From: Melieria omissa
Lineage: Eukaryota; Arthropoda; Insecta; Diptera; Ulidiidae
Length of the DNA stretch: 64,000 nucleotides
Assembly: GCA_963971225.1 (NCBI GenBank)
Contig: OZ020267.1
Coordinates: 69,911,718-69,975,717 of the forward strand
Direction of reading: 5' to 3'
A program made the translations under genes and the position numbers. The notes beneath the pieces are model-generated. The model made no database searches. It saw only the letters and a program-made list of their open reading frames with translations, and was not told the DNA's origin. Every line of letters starts with the position of its first letter. The stretch's first letter is position 1. Shown here piece by piece: positions 45,301 to 57,155 of the stretch.

Positions 45301-48300
45301 AATCCAGAACGGAAAGACCGCCAAGTTCGGGTCGCACGAATGGTTGATGAAGTGCGAAATGTTGCCGTGCATGGCCGCGTCGACAGTGTACACGCTCTCC
45401 GCCGCCATGTTGTAGTCCAAGTCGAATAGGTATGTCCGTCCGATTGCGTCGTATTGCTTGCCGCGCTCGTTTGCCTCCTCGCTGGTGATGACCTCGCCGA
45501 CGTACTCGCACACGTATTCGCCCTTTCGCATGGGCCGCTCGGTGCGCACCCCCCAGCCGCAACCGTTGTTCGTGCGGAAGAGACAGAGCGCGTTGCTGCG
45601 GCCGCGCTGTATGACGCGGTTCAAGCAGTCGTCGCCGCACGCGCATTTGCTGTTGCACTCGTAAATAGCCTCGCCGGGTCGAATGCGCAGGCGACCGTTC
45701 TTGTCGTACGCATACAAACCATCGGCCATGCGCGCGCAGCACTTGCTTGACGGGGTACAAACGTCAACACACTTGCAGCCGATCGGCGGGTCCTCTGATA
45801 TATTCACGTTTTTACCCGGAAAGCTTTCTTTGATATACTGAAACTCCGGATCGATAGCGTCTAGATCAACTAAATTCTCCACTGTGATGGGCGCCGCATG
45901 CTCGACGCGATTCATACGCTCCTGGAAAGCCTGCAGGTCGCTGACTTGCTGTTTGCGGAGGTAGTAGAACGGCTTCAACAACATCATGTTCAGCACGCGC
46001 GTACGTATCTTTTCCGGTTCACGAACATTGCGTGAGCGCGCCACACGAAATTGCGCCAGCAGAATGAGGTCAGTTTTCAGAATCAACGGTTCGTACGCGT
46101 CCAGCAGGGGAATGCTCAGCTTCGCGGTATCGTATGCAAGCTTATCGCACTCTATTTCAGTCTCCAGCTCGCTGACGATGCCAGCGATAGTCACCTCCAA
46201 GATGGCATACTGCGACTCGATGAACTGCTCGAGCAGCGCGCACTCACTCAGATTCGCTAGCGACTCCCAGGTGTTCTCACTGGATGGATAGTTAAGCCAC
46301 TTGACAAAGAAGACCGGCTGACCATTGATCGATTCCAGCGACTCAATGCTCTCAATTACGTATTCAACGTTTTCGTGGGCTTGATTGTGTGTATTTTTGC
46401 GACGCTTGGCGCTGGCGCTTGTATTCCTGTCCTCGCTGGACAGACGCCGCTTTTGTGGTGTGCCGGAGTTGACCGGCTTTTGTGGCTCTTGCGGCGACCG
46501 ATTGGGCGTATGCAGCTTCACAAACATACATGATTGTGGCGCGTTGCACTTGTACTCGCCACTGTAGCAAGAGGCGTTGTCGTTGAGACTTTCGTAGCCG
46601 CTGCTCGGGCTGATCGAATTGCCGCGCAACGGCGTGCGGCAGTTGCCCTGCGTGGCGGTGGTCAGCTGTGTCTCCACGCTGATGCTGCGCTGCTTCGAGT
46701 GACGCCGTAGCAGCGGCCGCGACCGTCGGTCGACGAGGTGACGAAGGCGCAACTTCATCTCCTGGCGCGCCTCGTACTGACGCAGCAGCTGGGGCGAACA
46801 TAACAGCGTCTCAATACGCGCCGCACTCAGACGCTCTGCCAAATCCAAAATGTCAACCACGCAATTCCATTTAAGAGACAACAAAAACCGAAAGAGAAAA
46901 AGAACCGAAAAAAAGAAAATCAAATTAAAAATTTGAAAATTGCTGGTCTACAATTGGCGATAGGAAAAGGGAAGAATGCACTGGCAAACAACAGAAATAC
47001 AAAGTAAATAGGGAGCTTAAGAGAAATTCGATTCGGTTCGACTAAACTTGACTAAAGGATAAGCGGTTGGAATGACGCGCGACGCGTCAATTTAGCCCCA
47101 TCAAATATTTAGCGACTCAAATGAATTCCTCAAATTGAAACAAAATAAAAAAGCTTTATTTCAAAAAAACAACTATTGATCAGTCGGTACGAGTGCCAGC
47201 AATTTTTTCTCTTTACTTTTTTTTTTTAATTGTAGCTTTTGGAAAAACGAAAAATTTACATCGCATTCTTGTTTTCGGCGGCTTAATATGTCTTTAAATG
47301 GAATTCGTTGCATGATGGATTTGGATTTGCAGAACTTTTTCCACTGTTGTTTTTTTAGTTGTTCAAAAACATAAACATTACATGTACAGGTACATGATCG
47401 TATGTTGTTGTTGATATTATTGTTGTGTTAAATAAATGATAGGGATAATGTTGACTGTGCAGCGCCACTCGTGGTATGCATAGACACATACACACACCCC
47501 TACTTATATATATATATAAATATATATACACACACAGAGGAGTTAAACACGGAAATGGTCTTCGCCTATTAAAATGTAGCTTGCGGTACCTAAAACAGCT
47601 AGGATCCCATCGAAATAAACACATGTTCATCCCCATACAATGTTTAACAAAGACGCTGACACTTTTTACACTTAGCCAAAAAATAAAATGGAAGAAATAG
47701 CTTCCGCTTGTGCAGCCACTTGCTATTTTGAGCCACTCGGTAGACCAATTTTAGTAACCAAGACATAAGAAGACATTGCAACAATTTATTTATATAAATA
47801 TTGAACCATTTTTATCTTTTATAAACAATGAATATGAAATGGTTGTCTTTAGCACCCACAACTATTGCCAACGACAAACATTTGTGCTTCTATTTTATAA
47901 TCATTACAACAAATATTTTTCAAACAGAAATATATGCTATTAGGCTCATTAGGCTGGAAAGAAACTCTCTAGCAATTACTTTGCCTTGGGGAAAGCACCA
48001 GGAATTCATAACGTTGGTCCAACGCCTCGGGTCTTAGGCAATGGAAAATCTTTATCAGGGGTTGTAAGTCCAAATGAAGTGAAGAATGTCTCAGACTGAG
48101 GAAGAACCAGCTTAGACATATCGCTGGTCTTCTAACTGGGCACAGCAGGTTGAGAAAGCATATGCACAAAATCGGGCTAGACAGTCTGTACACTCTGCAG
48201 ACGAGATCTCTGAACACATCATACTGCACTGCGATGCGCCATGTCGCAGCAAGATGCGTTTCCTGGGCCAGTACTGGCTTGCAAAAGAAAATCCCAAGCA

Positions 48301-49670
48301 CCATGAGTTGCAACCTTTATTAGGTCGTTGGATCTAGGGGATGTTCTCTTACAGCTTGTAGGGGTCACAATATATCACTTTATAATGACATGGAGGTATA
48401 TTAAATTGTCTTAATACACCGCAATCAAACTAGTACTACTGCTCAAGCTGAAGGGAACACAGCCAATTAGCATAAGGCTATGTATTTGATCAAAATTAGA
48501 ATGTGTGTTGTGCTCTAAGGTGTTTTCGTGGTTATTTTTAACCGTCATTAGGGTGAAATATGAAACTTAGAGAAAGAGGCATACAACATTGAAACCTTAA
48601 CATTTGGTGTCATGAACCCGATAATTAGCAGCTTTCGATTGTATTCACCAATACGTAGACGCGCCCAGCATTTTTTATGGGTGACATGCAAGTGTGTGAC
48701 TCAAACTTACCGAGCTTGATGGTGATATTCCTTTCCAGTTCGTTTTTGAAGCGCACAGTCTGGACGCCGGAAATAGCTTTGACGACGGTTGACTTGCCGT
48801 GCGCTACATGACCAATAGTACCAATGTTAATGGTGGCCTGTCGCGAGATCACCTCCGGCGAGAGTGGAGTCAAGTGGCTGATGTCCTATAGAAAGCAAAT
48901 AGTTTTATTTGATGCAAAGTAAACAAACGTAATAAGTGCTACCCACAACATATTTCCCTGCATTGCCGAAGGAATTACTACTAAAACAAATATTCCCCCA
49001 TTCACAAAATAAAATGAGGTTAGGATTGCTGGATTGCATCAGATATTTGAAACATTCAACAAACCACTTCCTTGCTATCTGCGGCTACTTAAATGTAGTC
49101 ACGAGTGAACGATATGAAGTCATCTGTTTAGAGCGAACAACAGTTTTTGGCAACTGTCGGCCTAGACTTTGTAGAAAGTGGCCATTAAGCGGCATACGCC
49201 ACGTGCTGCATTTTTCAATTGTTAGCGTAGATGCGGTGAAGGGGGCATGCATGGTTAAGTGAAGCTCAAAGCAACCACCGCTGCGACGACGGTACTATTT
49301 CTTTGAAAATAGCTACTCTACACATTGCTTAGCAGCTGGCAGTGACCGGGATCGGCGCCACACAGTTGCCTAAAATATCATTTCCCTGTTTTATGCACGC
49401 TAAATTTCTTCCCCCCACCCAACACTTTCCCAACAACACACGCTTTTCAGCCTTCGTCACTACCAGTAGTTTCGCCCCCCCCCCCATTCCGCTTTGCCCG
49501 CTGACAATTCAGTTTCATCCTATCAACCTCAATTACTCTGACTACTAACCGCCGATATTGCTGCCACAAAATTGCATTTTCACTCGCTTTTTACACCCAC
49601 TCACCAAATTGCTAAGATCCTGCTTTTGCAAATTCGTATTAACACCGATTTGCGCTTCGGTCGTGGACAT
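42337..49670 (-). CDS. eIF2gamma: Translation initiation factor eIF2 subunit gamma
   Basis: Six exons, 49670-49605, 48885-48711, 43735-43499, 43435-43218, 43148-42493 and 42412-42337, give 475 aa, exactly the Drosophila length. Exons 1 and 2 are shared with Su(var)3-9. The GTPase motifs are G1 GHVAHGKST (residues 47-55), G3 DCPGHD and G4 NKID. A four-Cys knuckle ([11 protein letters not shown] ... CARPSC) typical of eIF2gamma lies between G1 and G3. The EF-Tu-like beta-barrel domains follow, and the end [15 protein letters not shown] is encoded by the short last exon. The protein binds GTP and Met-tRNAi and holds eIF2 alpha and beta in the ternary complex. The 4.97-kb second intron contains the whole Su(var)3-9-specific exon, which is skipped in this mRNA. 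Confidence 0.95.
43736..45129 (-). other. Su(var)3-9 3' region / eIF2gamma intron 2, part 1
   Basis: This AT-rich stretch lies between the Su(var)3-9 stop and eIF2gamma exon 3. It must hold the Su(var)3-9 polyadenylation site. I see no other gene or element. Confidence 0.5.
45130..49670 (-). CDS. Su(var)3-9: Histone H3K9 methyltransferase Su(var)3-9
   Basis: Exons 49670-49605 and 48885-48711 (shared with eIF2gamma, 80 residues plus one base) join a single specific exon 46835-45130 at acceptor TTTGGCAG, giving 648 aa (635 in Drosophila). The junction reads ITIKL-ERLS, as in the fly protein. After a basic region come a chromodomain at about 238-286 (EYVIESIES ... [16 protein letters not shown]), a Cys-rich pre-SET at about 430-491 and SET at about 492-621 with FINHSCDPN and GEELNFDY. 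Post-[16 protein letters not shown] follows. Motifs for zinc binding and AdoMet binding look intact. The enzyme trimethylates H3K9, creating HP1 sites in pericentric heterochromatin. The shared N-terminus carries the eIF2gamma P-loop region without the rest of the GTPase. Confidence 0.95.
46836..48710 (-). other. eIF2gamma intron 2 / Su(var)3-9 intron 2
   Basis: This 1.9-kb intron separates the shared exons from the Su(var)3-9 exon. It contains CA/TA simple repeats at 47487-47534 and a plus-strand non-LTR retrotransposon fragment at about 48065-48400. No further coding exon is seen. Confidence 0.55.
48065..48400 (+). mobile_element. Degenerate non-LTR retrotransposon 3' fragment (RNase H / C-terminal zinc region)
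   Basis: Plus-strand frames read [20 protein letters not shown], then after a frameshift [16 protein letters not shown] and [13 protein letters not shown] with a stop. The LTGH...HL/MH segment and the E..EHI...C stretch match the C-terminal part of jockey/R1-type ORF2 proteins. A 3' tail with GATCTAGGGGATGTTCTC follows. It is broken and partial, and antisense to the host locus. Confidence 0.55.
48711..49670 (-). other. Shared 5' exons of eIF2gamma and Su(var)3-9
   Basis: Exon 1 (49670-49605, [15 protein letters not shown] ...) and exon 2 (48885-48711, [12 protein letters not shown] ... ITIKL) end in donors GTGAGT and GTAAGT. The phase-1 G at the end of exon 2 becomes Gly with the eIF2gamma acceptor (G|GT TAC) and Glu with the Su(var)3-9 acceptor (G|AG CGT). 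So the same donor serves both proteins in frame. Intron 1 (48886-49604) carries a run of 13 Cs at about 49479-49491. Confidence 0.93.
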
Positions 49671-50883
49671 CTTTATTTATTTTATTAAGTCAATTCACTC
49701 GGCAACAGGGAAAAATTCGAATCCACCAAGTTTACGCCTAAACATCAAATTTTATCGGCCACTCAAAAAGAAATATGCCAACTTCACGCGGCACCGAGTT
49801 ACGTGCGAGTGAGTACAATATACACAAGGGTGACGTGCGAGTGTGAGCGAGATGGAGTTGGTGCGCTTGACGGCTGCCAAAACCAGCATCGAAAAAAATT
49901 CCTGTTTCTCCACAGGGCGCTACACATTTATAAGGAAATTTCAACTAAGTATTTGAGAAAAGTTCATGAGACGTCCACATATATTTCATTTAGATTACTT
50001 AATGCTATGATTTGTGAACATTCAGAACATTTAGTAGAAAAGTTCAGAAGTTTGTAAATATAGCAGCAAAAAATTGGTTCATCAATGTTCTCAATCAAAA
50101 TTTATTCAAACAGTTAGGTTTCAAAAAAATGCAGTTGTTATGTTTTATGATGAATAAATCTGCACTTTCCTTCCAATTTATAACTGTCATACTGCTAGAA
50201 TCGAAAGGTCTAGGTCTGCACTTCGACCGCTAAATCTACGCTAATCGACCGCGTTCCCCAAATCTATTCTTTCTCAATGTTTCCAAATCTTATTATCGTG
50301 GTAAGGCATCTAACTATAGATAACTCTCAGAATTAAAAATAATAACAAAACAAAATTCGATATTAATTTTCCATTAACAAAAACCGTATAAATTAATATC
50401 TTTTCAAACAACTTAATTTATATGAATATTTTCTTGAATTGTAATGTTTGGCTTGAAGTAAATGCAATACTGCGTAGTTGCTCCCGCGAAGCATGCACTG
50501 CTGCCAACAGCCAGAAGGAAATGGCAACTTTTTGCAATGCCGGCAACCGCGCTACGACTTCATTAAAAAGTCTGGTAGCCTTGACAGAGCCGGCAATCAT
50601 CGCAATCGCCATTTGTTTCTCGTCGTTCACTTTGCAACAGTTTTTGGTGCGGCATCTTTTCACTCACCGTTCGTTCTAGAAGGGAAGAAAGAACAGCAAA
50701 AAGACCGAAGAAAAAGAATTGCAAATTGCGCTTCTTTATATACATTGGCAAAAGGCAGCCGCGGCTAATCGACTGTACTCGTGCGACGTACAGTGCGTGT
50801 TCGAAAGGCAAGGAACGGAAGTTAAAATTCACCGGGAAATTGAAAGCGCTGGTTTTAGCGTTAAAAAGCAGCCAATAGCAATA
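49671..50883. promoter_or_regulatory. Divergent promoter region of eIF2gamma-Su(var)3-9 and Set
   Basis: About 1.2 kb lie between the two start codons. No coding frame is supported. The last 200 bases before the Set ATG probably form its 5' UTR. Core promoter elements could not be assigned with confidence. Confidence 0.4.
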
Positions 50884-53338
50884 ATGTCCAGTTTACCAAG
50901 CAAAAGAGCGAAGCTATCGAATGACGCCGGTGGCGACGGAAACGCTGCGTCTGGGCCCAGCGAGGAAGAGTCGGAGGCGTTGGAGCTGATAGACTCCTGT
51001 CAGAATGAAATTGATGCTTTAAACGAGAAGGCAAGCGAGGAAATTCTGAAGGTGGAGCAAAAATATAATAAATTACGGAAGCCCTGTTACGAGAAGCGCA
51101 GCGAGCTGGTGAAGCGGATTCCGAATTTCTGGGTGACGGCGGTAAGTGCAATTGTGTGAGGGGAGGGTAATGGCGCGAGCAACTAATGTGTGAGTGCGTC
51201 TGGAGGCAGCGGCAAAGGTGGTTGGAGTTGCGGCGCCAGCGCTGTTCTCGAGCAAACGCCTTTTTTCTAGCTAATTACTTGGTAGACGAGTTTTTTCGTC
51301 ACCCTCCCCCCTCATATTCACGCCTCATACGCAAAGAGGCAGAAAAAAGTTGTAAAATTTCTCTATTCTAAAAATGTTCTTTTGCACGTTTTTCCTCCTT
51401 TCGCTCATGCCCTGTGTACGCGGGTCGGCTGCCTGGCTGGCTGGCTGAAGCCAGTTAGGTAGCCAGCCGCGGGCCGTGTGTGCGCGTGTATGTGTGCTGC
51501 ACGCCACCACAGACACAAAACGGCGTGGCGCTTTGTGTACACATTTTCCCTCAATTCGCTTTTCGCAATTTCTCTGTTTGTCCGTTTCCTTCTTTCCTTG
51601 TCTCGCGTTGCCTAGTCTTTCTCTCTCTGCGCTATTTTTCGCTATGGGGTTTTCCTTTTCCGCGCTATTGCCGCGCGCATTGTTGTTGGTCTTATGCACT
51701 GCAATTAACGGCCATCGTTGCCATCCGCGAATGACAGCCAAATCCTGTGGCGACTAACAGCCAGCATCGAAATTGTGTTGTCTTAGTCCCCTGTTCGTAC
51801 GTTTTGTTTGATTTGTATTTTTAGTTTTCTCACTTTTCGCTTAATTAATGCTTTTACCCTACAGTTCATCAACCATCCGCAAGTCTCTGGGATACTTGAC
51901 GAAGAGGAGGAGGAGTGCCTGCATGCTCTCAACAAACTTGAGGTGGAGGAGTTCGAGGACATCAAGTCCGGCTACCGCATTCACTTCTACTTCGAGGAGA
52001 ATCCGTATTTCGAGAACAAGGTGCTCACTAAGGAATTCCATCTGGGCTCAGGAGGTAGGCCAAGTTTTTGTTAGATTCTGTCACAATTTGAATCCACACA
52101 AAGTATAGTCTGCACTGCGTGTGTCTCGATGATTTAAACATACCTACAAATTAAATTTATATCAGTTATGCAAATATTGAAGGAAATTGCTGCCTGTTTC
52201 ATTAACCAAGTACAGGTTAGAGTTCTCCTATAACGCCTCAGCGACTTTCATATTATCGTCTAATCGTGACAAGATCATGGAAAGTGAAATTTCCAGGCTG
52301 CAAAGAGACCCGCTTTGGGTGTTGTACTGACATTGTACCATAGCATGTGCGCTAAATAGCAGCTTAGCTGTTTAAAATGTCACCTGGTACTCTTATAAAA
52401 GGACGTCTGAGACATGGTATATTGTACCATGGTCTGAGATACAGTTCTCATTCCAAACATGCCTAAAAAAAAATAATTTAATTAAAAATAAGTGCAGTGA
52501 TATAGGTAAGTTAGACCAATTTATTGGAATATCAATCTTTTGATACCAATCGTTTCAATATTCAATGAAAACCGGTAGTGCACTCAAAACAAAAAATAAA
52601 AAAGACAAGTTTCGATCGCAGCTGTGTCATTATATATGTACATATACATACATACGTATCAGATAGGTTGTCATTCAATCCAAAGATAATTCTTGGAATT
52701 ATAATTGCGTTTGCGTTTTCCCACAGCAAGTTATTCAAAATTGTTGTGCAAAATGTTGCTAAACCATTTCTCAATGCGCAGGCAGTACTCGATTTCATTT
52801 TTCTAAAATTCAATATTAATTTCACATCTAATGTTACGATCGTGTTTGGTTTTTCAGGTGTAGAGAACAGCGACTGCCCGTCGTCGACCAGCACTCCCAT
52901 TCAATGGAAAGAGGGCAAGAATCTGCTGAAGCAGCTGCTCTCTAAGCCTTTCAACAACAAAAAGAAACGAAATTCGGAATACAAAACATTCTTCGATTGG
53001 TTCACTGACAACAGCGATCCGGTCAATGATGAAATCGCAGAGCTGATCAAAGACGACCTCTGGCCAAATCCTCTTCAGTATTATTTGGTACCTGACATCG
53101 AGGTAGAACCAGAGGACGACGAGGAGGACAATGAGGATAATGAAGGTACATGGCGCACAACATTGTAGTCGCCTTTAATATATTAATGTTTGGTTTTTTG
53201 TTTTGTGCAGAGGAGATTTTCGACGATGAAGATGGTGAGGGTGAAGACGACGATGAGGAGGGTAAGTTCATTGCTGTAATTACTCTCAAAGCATTTTTAT
53301 TTTATATTTGTTTATTCTTCTTTGCAGATGACAAGTAA
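50884..53338 (+). CDS. Set: Histone chaperone Set (SET/TAF-I beta, NAP family)
   Basis: Five exons, 50884-51141, 51865-52054, 52858-53145, 53211-53261 and 53328-53338, encode 265 aa; the last exon is just DDK and the stop. The N-terminus ([12 protein letters not shown]) is followed by the dimerising helix ([20 protein letters not shown] ...) and the NAP core, with [30 protein letters not shown] and SFFDWF-like KTFFDWFTD. The C-terminus is a long acidic tail ([24 protein letters not shown]). Set binds histones, inhibits histone acetylation and PP2A, and remodels chromatin. It is a neighbour of Su(var)3-9 and OSCP in Drosophila 88E as well. AATAAA at 53583-53588 is the likely polyadenylation signal. 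Intron 2 (52055-52857) has no repeat beyond a small palindrome near 52417-52436. Confidence 0.93.
51142..51864 (+). other. Set intron 1
   Basis: This 723-bp intron with donor GGTAAGT and acceptor CTACAG is unusually pyrimidine-rich and GC-rich in places (GGCTGGCTGGCTG at 51434-51446, TTTCTCTCTCTGCG near 51619). The longer frames here are low-complexity and not conserved. Confidence 0.6.
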
Positions 53339-54335
53339 AGCGCGTGCAAGTTTGATTTTATACTGAAATCTTAAATGAAATGCAGTGAAATTGAAGGTCT
53401 TCGGCAAATCAAGAAATTCAATTTTAAAGTGACCCGACTCTACGTTTATATACATCAAATTTCCACAAACAAGAAACAAAATAAACGGATTTTTGATGTG
53501 TTGGACTACCTTATCACCTTTCTCTATAGATTTCGTCAATTTTATTTTCCTCAAAAATCTCTTAATTTTTATTTAATTGATAAATAAACTGTGTACGACT
53601 ACTGTCGCATAACAAAAGACGTTCAATTGAATCCTTTGCATTTCCTCTTTACTTTCATACAATTTTTGTCAGCGTAAGTCCTTAAAATGGGAGGAAATGC
53701 ACATTTCCAACAATATATTTTCATGCTCTGCGAAGTAGCAGAATATTAGCAAAGAAATATTGTATTTTGAATATTCACACTATGTAACTTGAAAAACCAA
53801 AATTGTAATGTGTGTGTATGAGAAATTTAATTGAAATAAAAATTCCTACGAATTAAGCAAACTTTCCCCCAAATAACCTAAATTCAACTTATGTTGCTGG
53901 ATGAGGTGCGACGTTCATAAAAAATTATAAAGTATGAAAGTTCTTGTGGTTAATTACTGCTAAGGGATCTAAAACAGCTTTGGAACTAAATCTTTCACTA
54001 AAGGTTTTAGGTACTATTAGCCGACGAGAGGAAGTTGTAAATCAGGAAACAGTTTTAAGTGCAAATACATTTATCAAAAGGTCTTCATTTTAAGATGACC
54101 AATTAAATTGTAGATCCCGTTTTAAAATTTAAAACATTGAGATTTTTATCAAATCAAACTGACAGTACTGCCAAATTTGCATTACTTGAACACGCTGTGA
54201 AACATCTGACATCACCTTAGACTGATATACTAAATTAGCTCTAATTATTTTATACATTAATATAAAAAAATCCCCTTGTTTCAAAGAGCTCTAATTCTGC
54301 GGTTCAAAGCAATAAGTACTAGCACCTTAACTCAA
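53339..54335. other. Set 3' UTR and AT-rich spacer
   Basis: It contains the Set polyadenylation signal (53583-53588) and otherwise AT-rich sequence without genes. Confidence 0.5.
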
Positions 54336-54339
54336 TTAA

Positions 54340-55052
54340 GGGGCCCGAACACTGTAAACTGCGATTTTTCATATGTTTTTTATTTTATTTATTAAAAAAA
54401 ACCGGACGTTCCGATTTACATGAAACTTTACACATATGTTAATAAATGTTTAGATTATCGAAAACAATTTTTTTTTTTTTTTTGGCGGCCATGTTTGTAT
54501 TCTGTAGCTGATCCAAAATGTCGTCTTTTTAAAATGACCCTTGTCGCGTTGACAGCAAATCAGCATAACGGAGCCTCCTAGAGCAAAAAACAAAAAAGAT
54601 TCTTGAAATATACATTAGTGGCTACTGTTTGACGTAGGGGATTTTAAAAATATTGATTAGAAAAAAAATGGCGGCTGTTTGAAGAAAAACTTTTTTTTTC
54701 GCGTAAAATTTTGCACTAAATTATTTATAAAAAAAAAAGTTTGGCATATATCGAAAAACGGCTACGTCGAGCAGAAGCGACACTATTCCCGAATAGAATG
54801 CAATTTGAATCAGGTCGATCGGATAAAAACTTTTTCAGTTATGCTGTCAACGCGGTCAAAAAACATGGTTTCGAGATAATCGCGTTTTAAGTTTTGAAAG
54901 GGGCAAATCGAATTAAAAAAGGTAGTAAAAAAGGTAATTTAAGCATTTATTAACATATGTGTAAAGTTTCATGTAAATCGGAACATCCGTTTTTTTTTAA
55001 TAAATAAAATAAAAAACATATGAAAAATCGCAGTTTACAGTGTTCGGGCCCC
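54340..55052. mobile_element. TTAA element A: foldback with inverted repeats of about 118 bp
   Basis: TTAA at 54336-54339 and 55053-55056 flanks a 713-bp element. Its left arm starts GGGGCCCGAACACTGTAAAC and its right arm is the reverse complement for about 118 bp, with only a few differences. Exact TTAA duplication is the mark of piggyBac-type transposition. There is no transposase; the interior is AT-rich with a T run at 54472-54483. Confidence 0.85.
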
Positions 55053-55056
55053 TTAA

Positions 55057-55741
55057 GGGGAGAGATCAGTTAAATTTTTTGGAGAGTTGAACTTTTTTTT
55101 CGGAATCGGTTAGTTCAATGCCTTGAAAACATCGTCCTAAGAGGATTTTTCAAAATTCGAACGCGTTCTCTCATAATGCGAGAACAAAGCAAGCGCTCCG
55201 CCTACCGCTCGGCCCTGTTTCCAAACTTCAACCGCGTCTCCTGAAAAGTTTCACTTTTTGAAATGGCAACCCTCGTAACTCGGAAAGTTTATGTCCGATT
55301 GACTTGAAATTTGGCACACACCTTTTATGTACTCTTTTTACGTATCTGTTCTAAAGCGAATTGTCAATCTTGCGAAAAAACCCCTCTGGCATCACGTCTA
55401 TGTCCAAAAACGAGCCTGTTTTTTTCACTTTGTCGGCATTTTCCCGATATTTATTTGTTTGCATATTTTCTTAGGGGGATTCATAGCTCTATCTATTCTT
55501 AACAGAACGTACTTTGATTTTTTGATTTCAGATAAAAATTGCGGACTCTACGTTGGTTGCCAATAAAAATGAGGGGTTATTTCAACCCTTTGTAAGTCGG
55601 CCATTTTGTGGCGCATCGGAGAAAAAAAAAATTTTGTTTATAAATTCAATTAATATACTCTTAAATAAAAAAAGTTTGGAAAGATTGGAACATTATTTGT
55701 ACCAAAAAAGAAAAAAAGACCAGTTTAACTGATCTCTCCCC
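55057..55741. mobile_element. TTAA element B: MITE with 18-bp perfect inverted repeats
   Basis: GGGGAGAGATCAGTTAAA (55057-55074) is the exact reverse complement of 55724-55741. TTAA lies at 55053-55056 (shared with element A) and at 55742-55745. The 685-bp interior is non-coding. The same GGGG start and TTAA target as element A suggest mobilisation by the same kind of transposase. Confidence 0.85.
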
Positions 55742-55752
55742 TTAAGTCTTAA

Positions 55753-57155
55753 GCGACTTAACTAGTTTGAAATTTTGAAAATTTCGTTTTATGTTTTATT
55801 TCATATTTTTATAGACAAAGTATACGAACGGATTTTGTCGAATTCGTAAAAGTCTCTGAGATACAGAGCCTCAAATCCGTCTCGTTCACTACGCGGTAAC
55901 ACGGTTTTAAAACTTTAAACGCGTTTTTCTCAAAACTACATTTTTCAAATTTGCTGCAGCTGTAACTTGATAACAAATCATCCGATCGACTTGGGTCTTT
56001 TTTTATCATATTGTGTATTTGTTTTTCTATACAATGACCCTCCAGTTTAATGATACGATGAAAAGTATAATTATGCCAGGCCAGAAACCATCAGATTTTT
56101 CAGCAAAATTTTAATTTTTTTTTCAAAAAACTGCCATTTTGTTGCATTTTATTTTTTTTTACAACCGAGGGTCATTGTATAGAAAATATAACCTAGTTAA
56201 GTAAAATTTTTGGTTTTTTTGATTTCAGGCACTGCGAAGGCTACAATCACTGCAGCAGTGGGAGAACGTTTTTTTTTTGAAGACTCAGGAGATGGTGGAT
56301 AACTTGCTGAAAATCGAATATTTTCATTTGAAAACATTACTTTGTATTCATTATTTATGCATAAATATATCTGCAAAATTTTAAAACATTCCATGATACA
56401 AAAATATACAGGTAGTTTCAATACGACAGATAAAAGTAAAATTGACAATTGGAAAAAAATATTTGTTTACAAATTTTGTACTATTTTCATTTTTGCTGCA
56501 GAGCTGCAATTCCACACAATCAGTTTATGTAGTACATCATTCAGTTTCTGTATTTTTTACTTGTTTTTGCACCCTTAAAATTTTATTTTTATTTGTCAAA
56601 AAAGCAACTGACTTTTAATTTTGCTCGATTGAATCCATGATACAATTATAAAGGTAGTGTATTCCCGATAGGCGTTCTCGCAAAAGCTGTCAACTCGATG
56701 CCTTATTGAATTCGAAATGAAAAATAATGTTGCTTTTTTTCGTTTGCTTACGTGCACATGTATTGATAGGCATACGAAAAAAGAGTTTATGTTTCAATTA
56801 AATCATTCGAAAATGGCAAAATCAAGCTGCACGCTGTGCCGGAAATCGTGGGCGAATAAATATATATTTTTTTATCAAAATATGTCCATCTAAAGGTCCA
56901 TAACTTATCTTGTTTTATCACTTACAGGATACGAATTTTTCCCCCATTTGTGAAATTTTCCCCATCATTATAAGCAACATTCTGTATAAGGCATTGTCAT
57001 TCTGCCTTTCTCCCGGAATACACTACCTTTATAATTGTATCATGGATTGAATCTACCTGTATATTTTTGTATCATGAAACATTCAATGCAATACTTCACA
57101 AAATTCAAAATTCACAAAAATCTCCTTTTTCAGGCGGTCAAACTAGTTGTGCCCC
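55753..57155. mobile_element. TTAA element C: larger element with nested inverted repeats
   Basis: TTAA at 55749-55752 and 57156-57159 flanks ends GCGACTTAACTAGTTTGA and, reverse-complemented from the right, GGGGCACAACTAGTTTGA (14 of 18 match). Inside are at least three further inverted pairs: ACAATGACCCTC (about 56032) with GAGGGTCATTGT (about 56167), a pair around CATGATACAAAAATATACAGG (about 56391) and 57056-57076, and a roughly 40-bp pair at about 56633-56672 and 57011-57048. It is 1.4 kb and non-coding. The left boundary is the least sure part. Confidence 0.6.

Noticed and set aside
45299..46801. Arg/His-rich alternative frames across the Su(var)3-9 exon
   Set aside because: They are out-of-frame shadows of a GC-richer coding exon; compositionally extreme and not conserved.
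48625..48873. Separate small GTPase-like gene (P-loop protein) on the minus strand
   Set aside because: It is the shared exon 2 of eIF2gamma/Su(var)3-9 with intron read-through after the GTAAGT donor at 48710.
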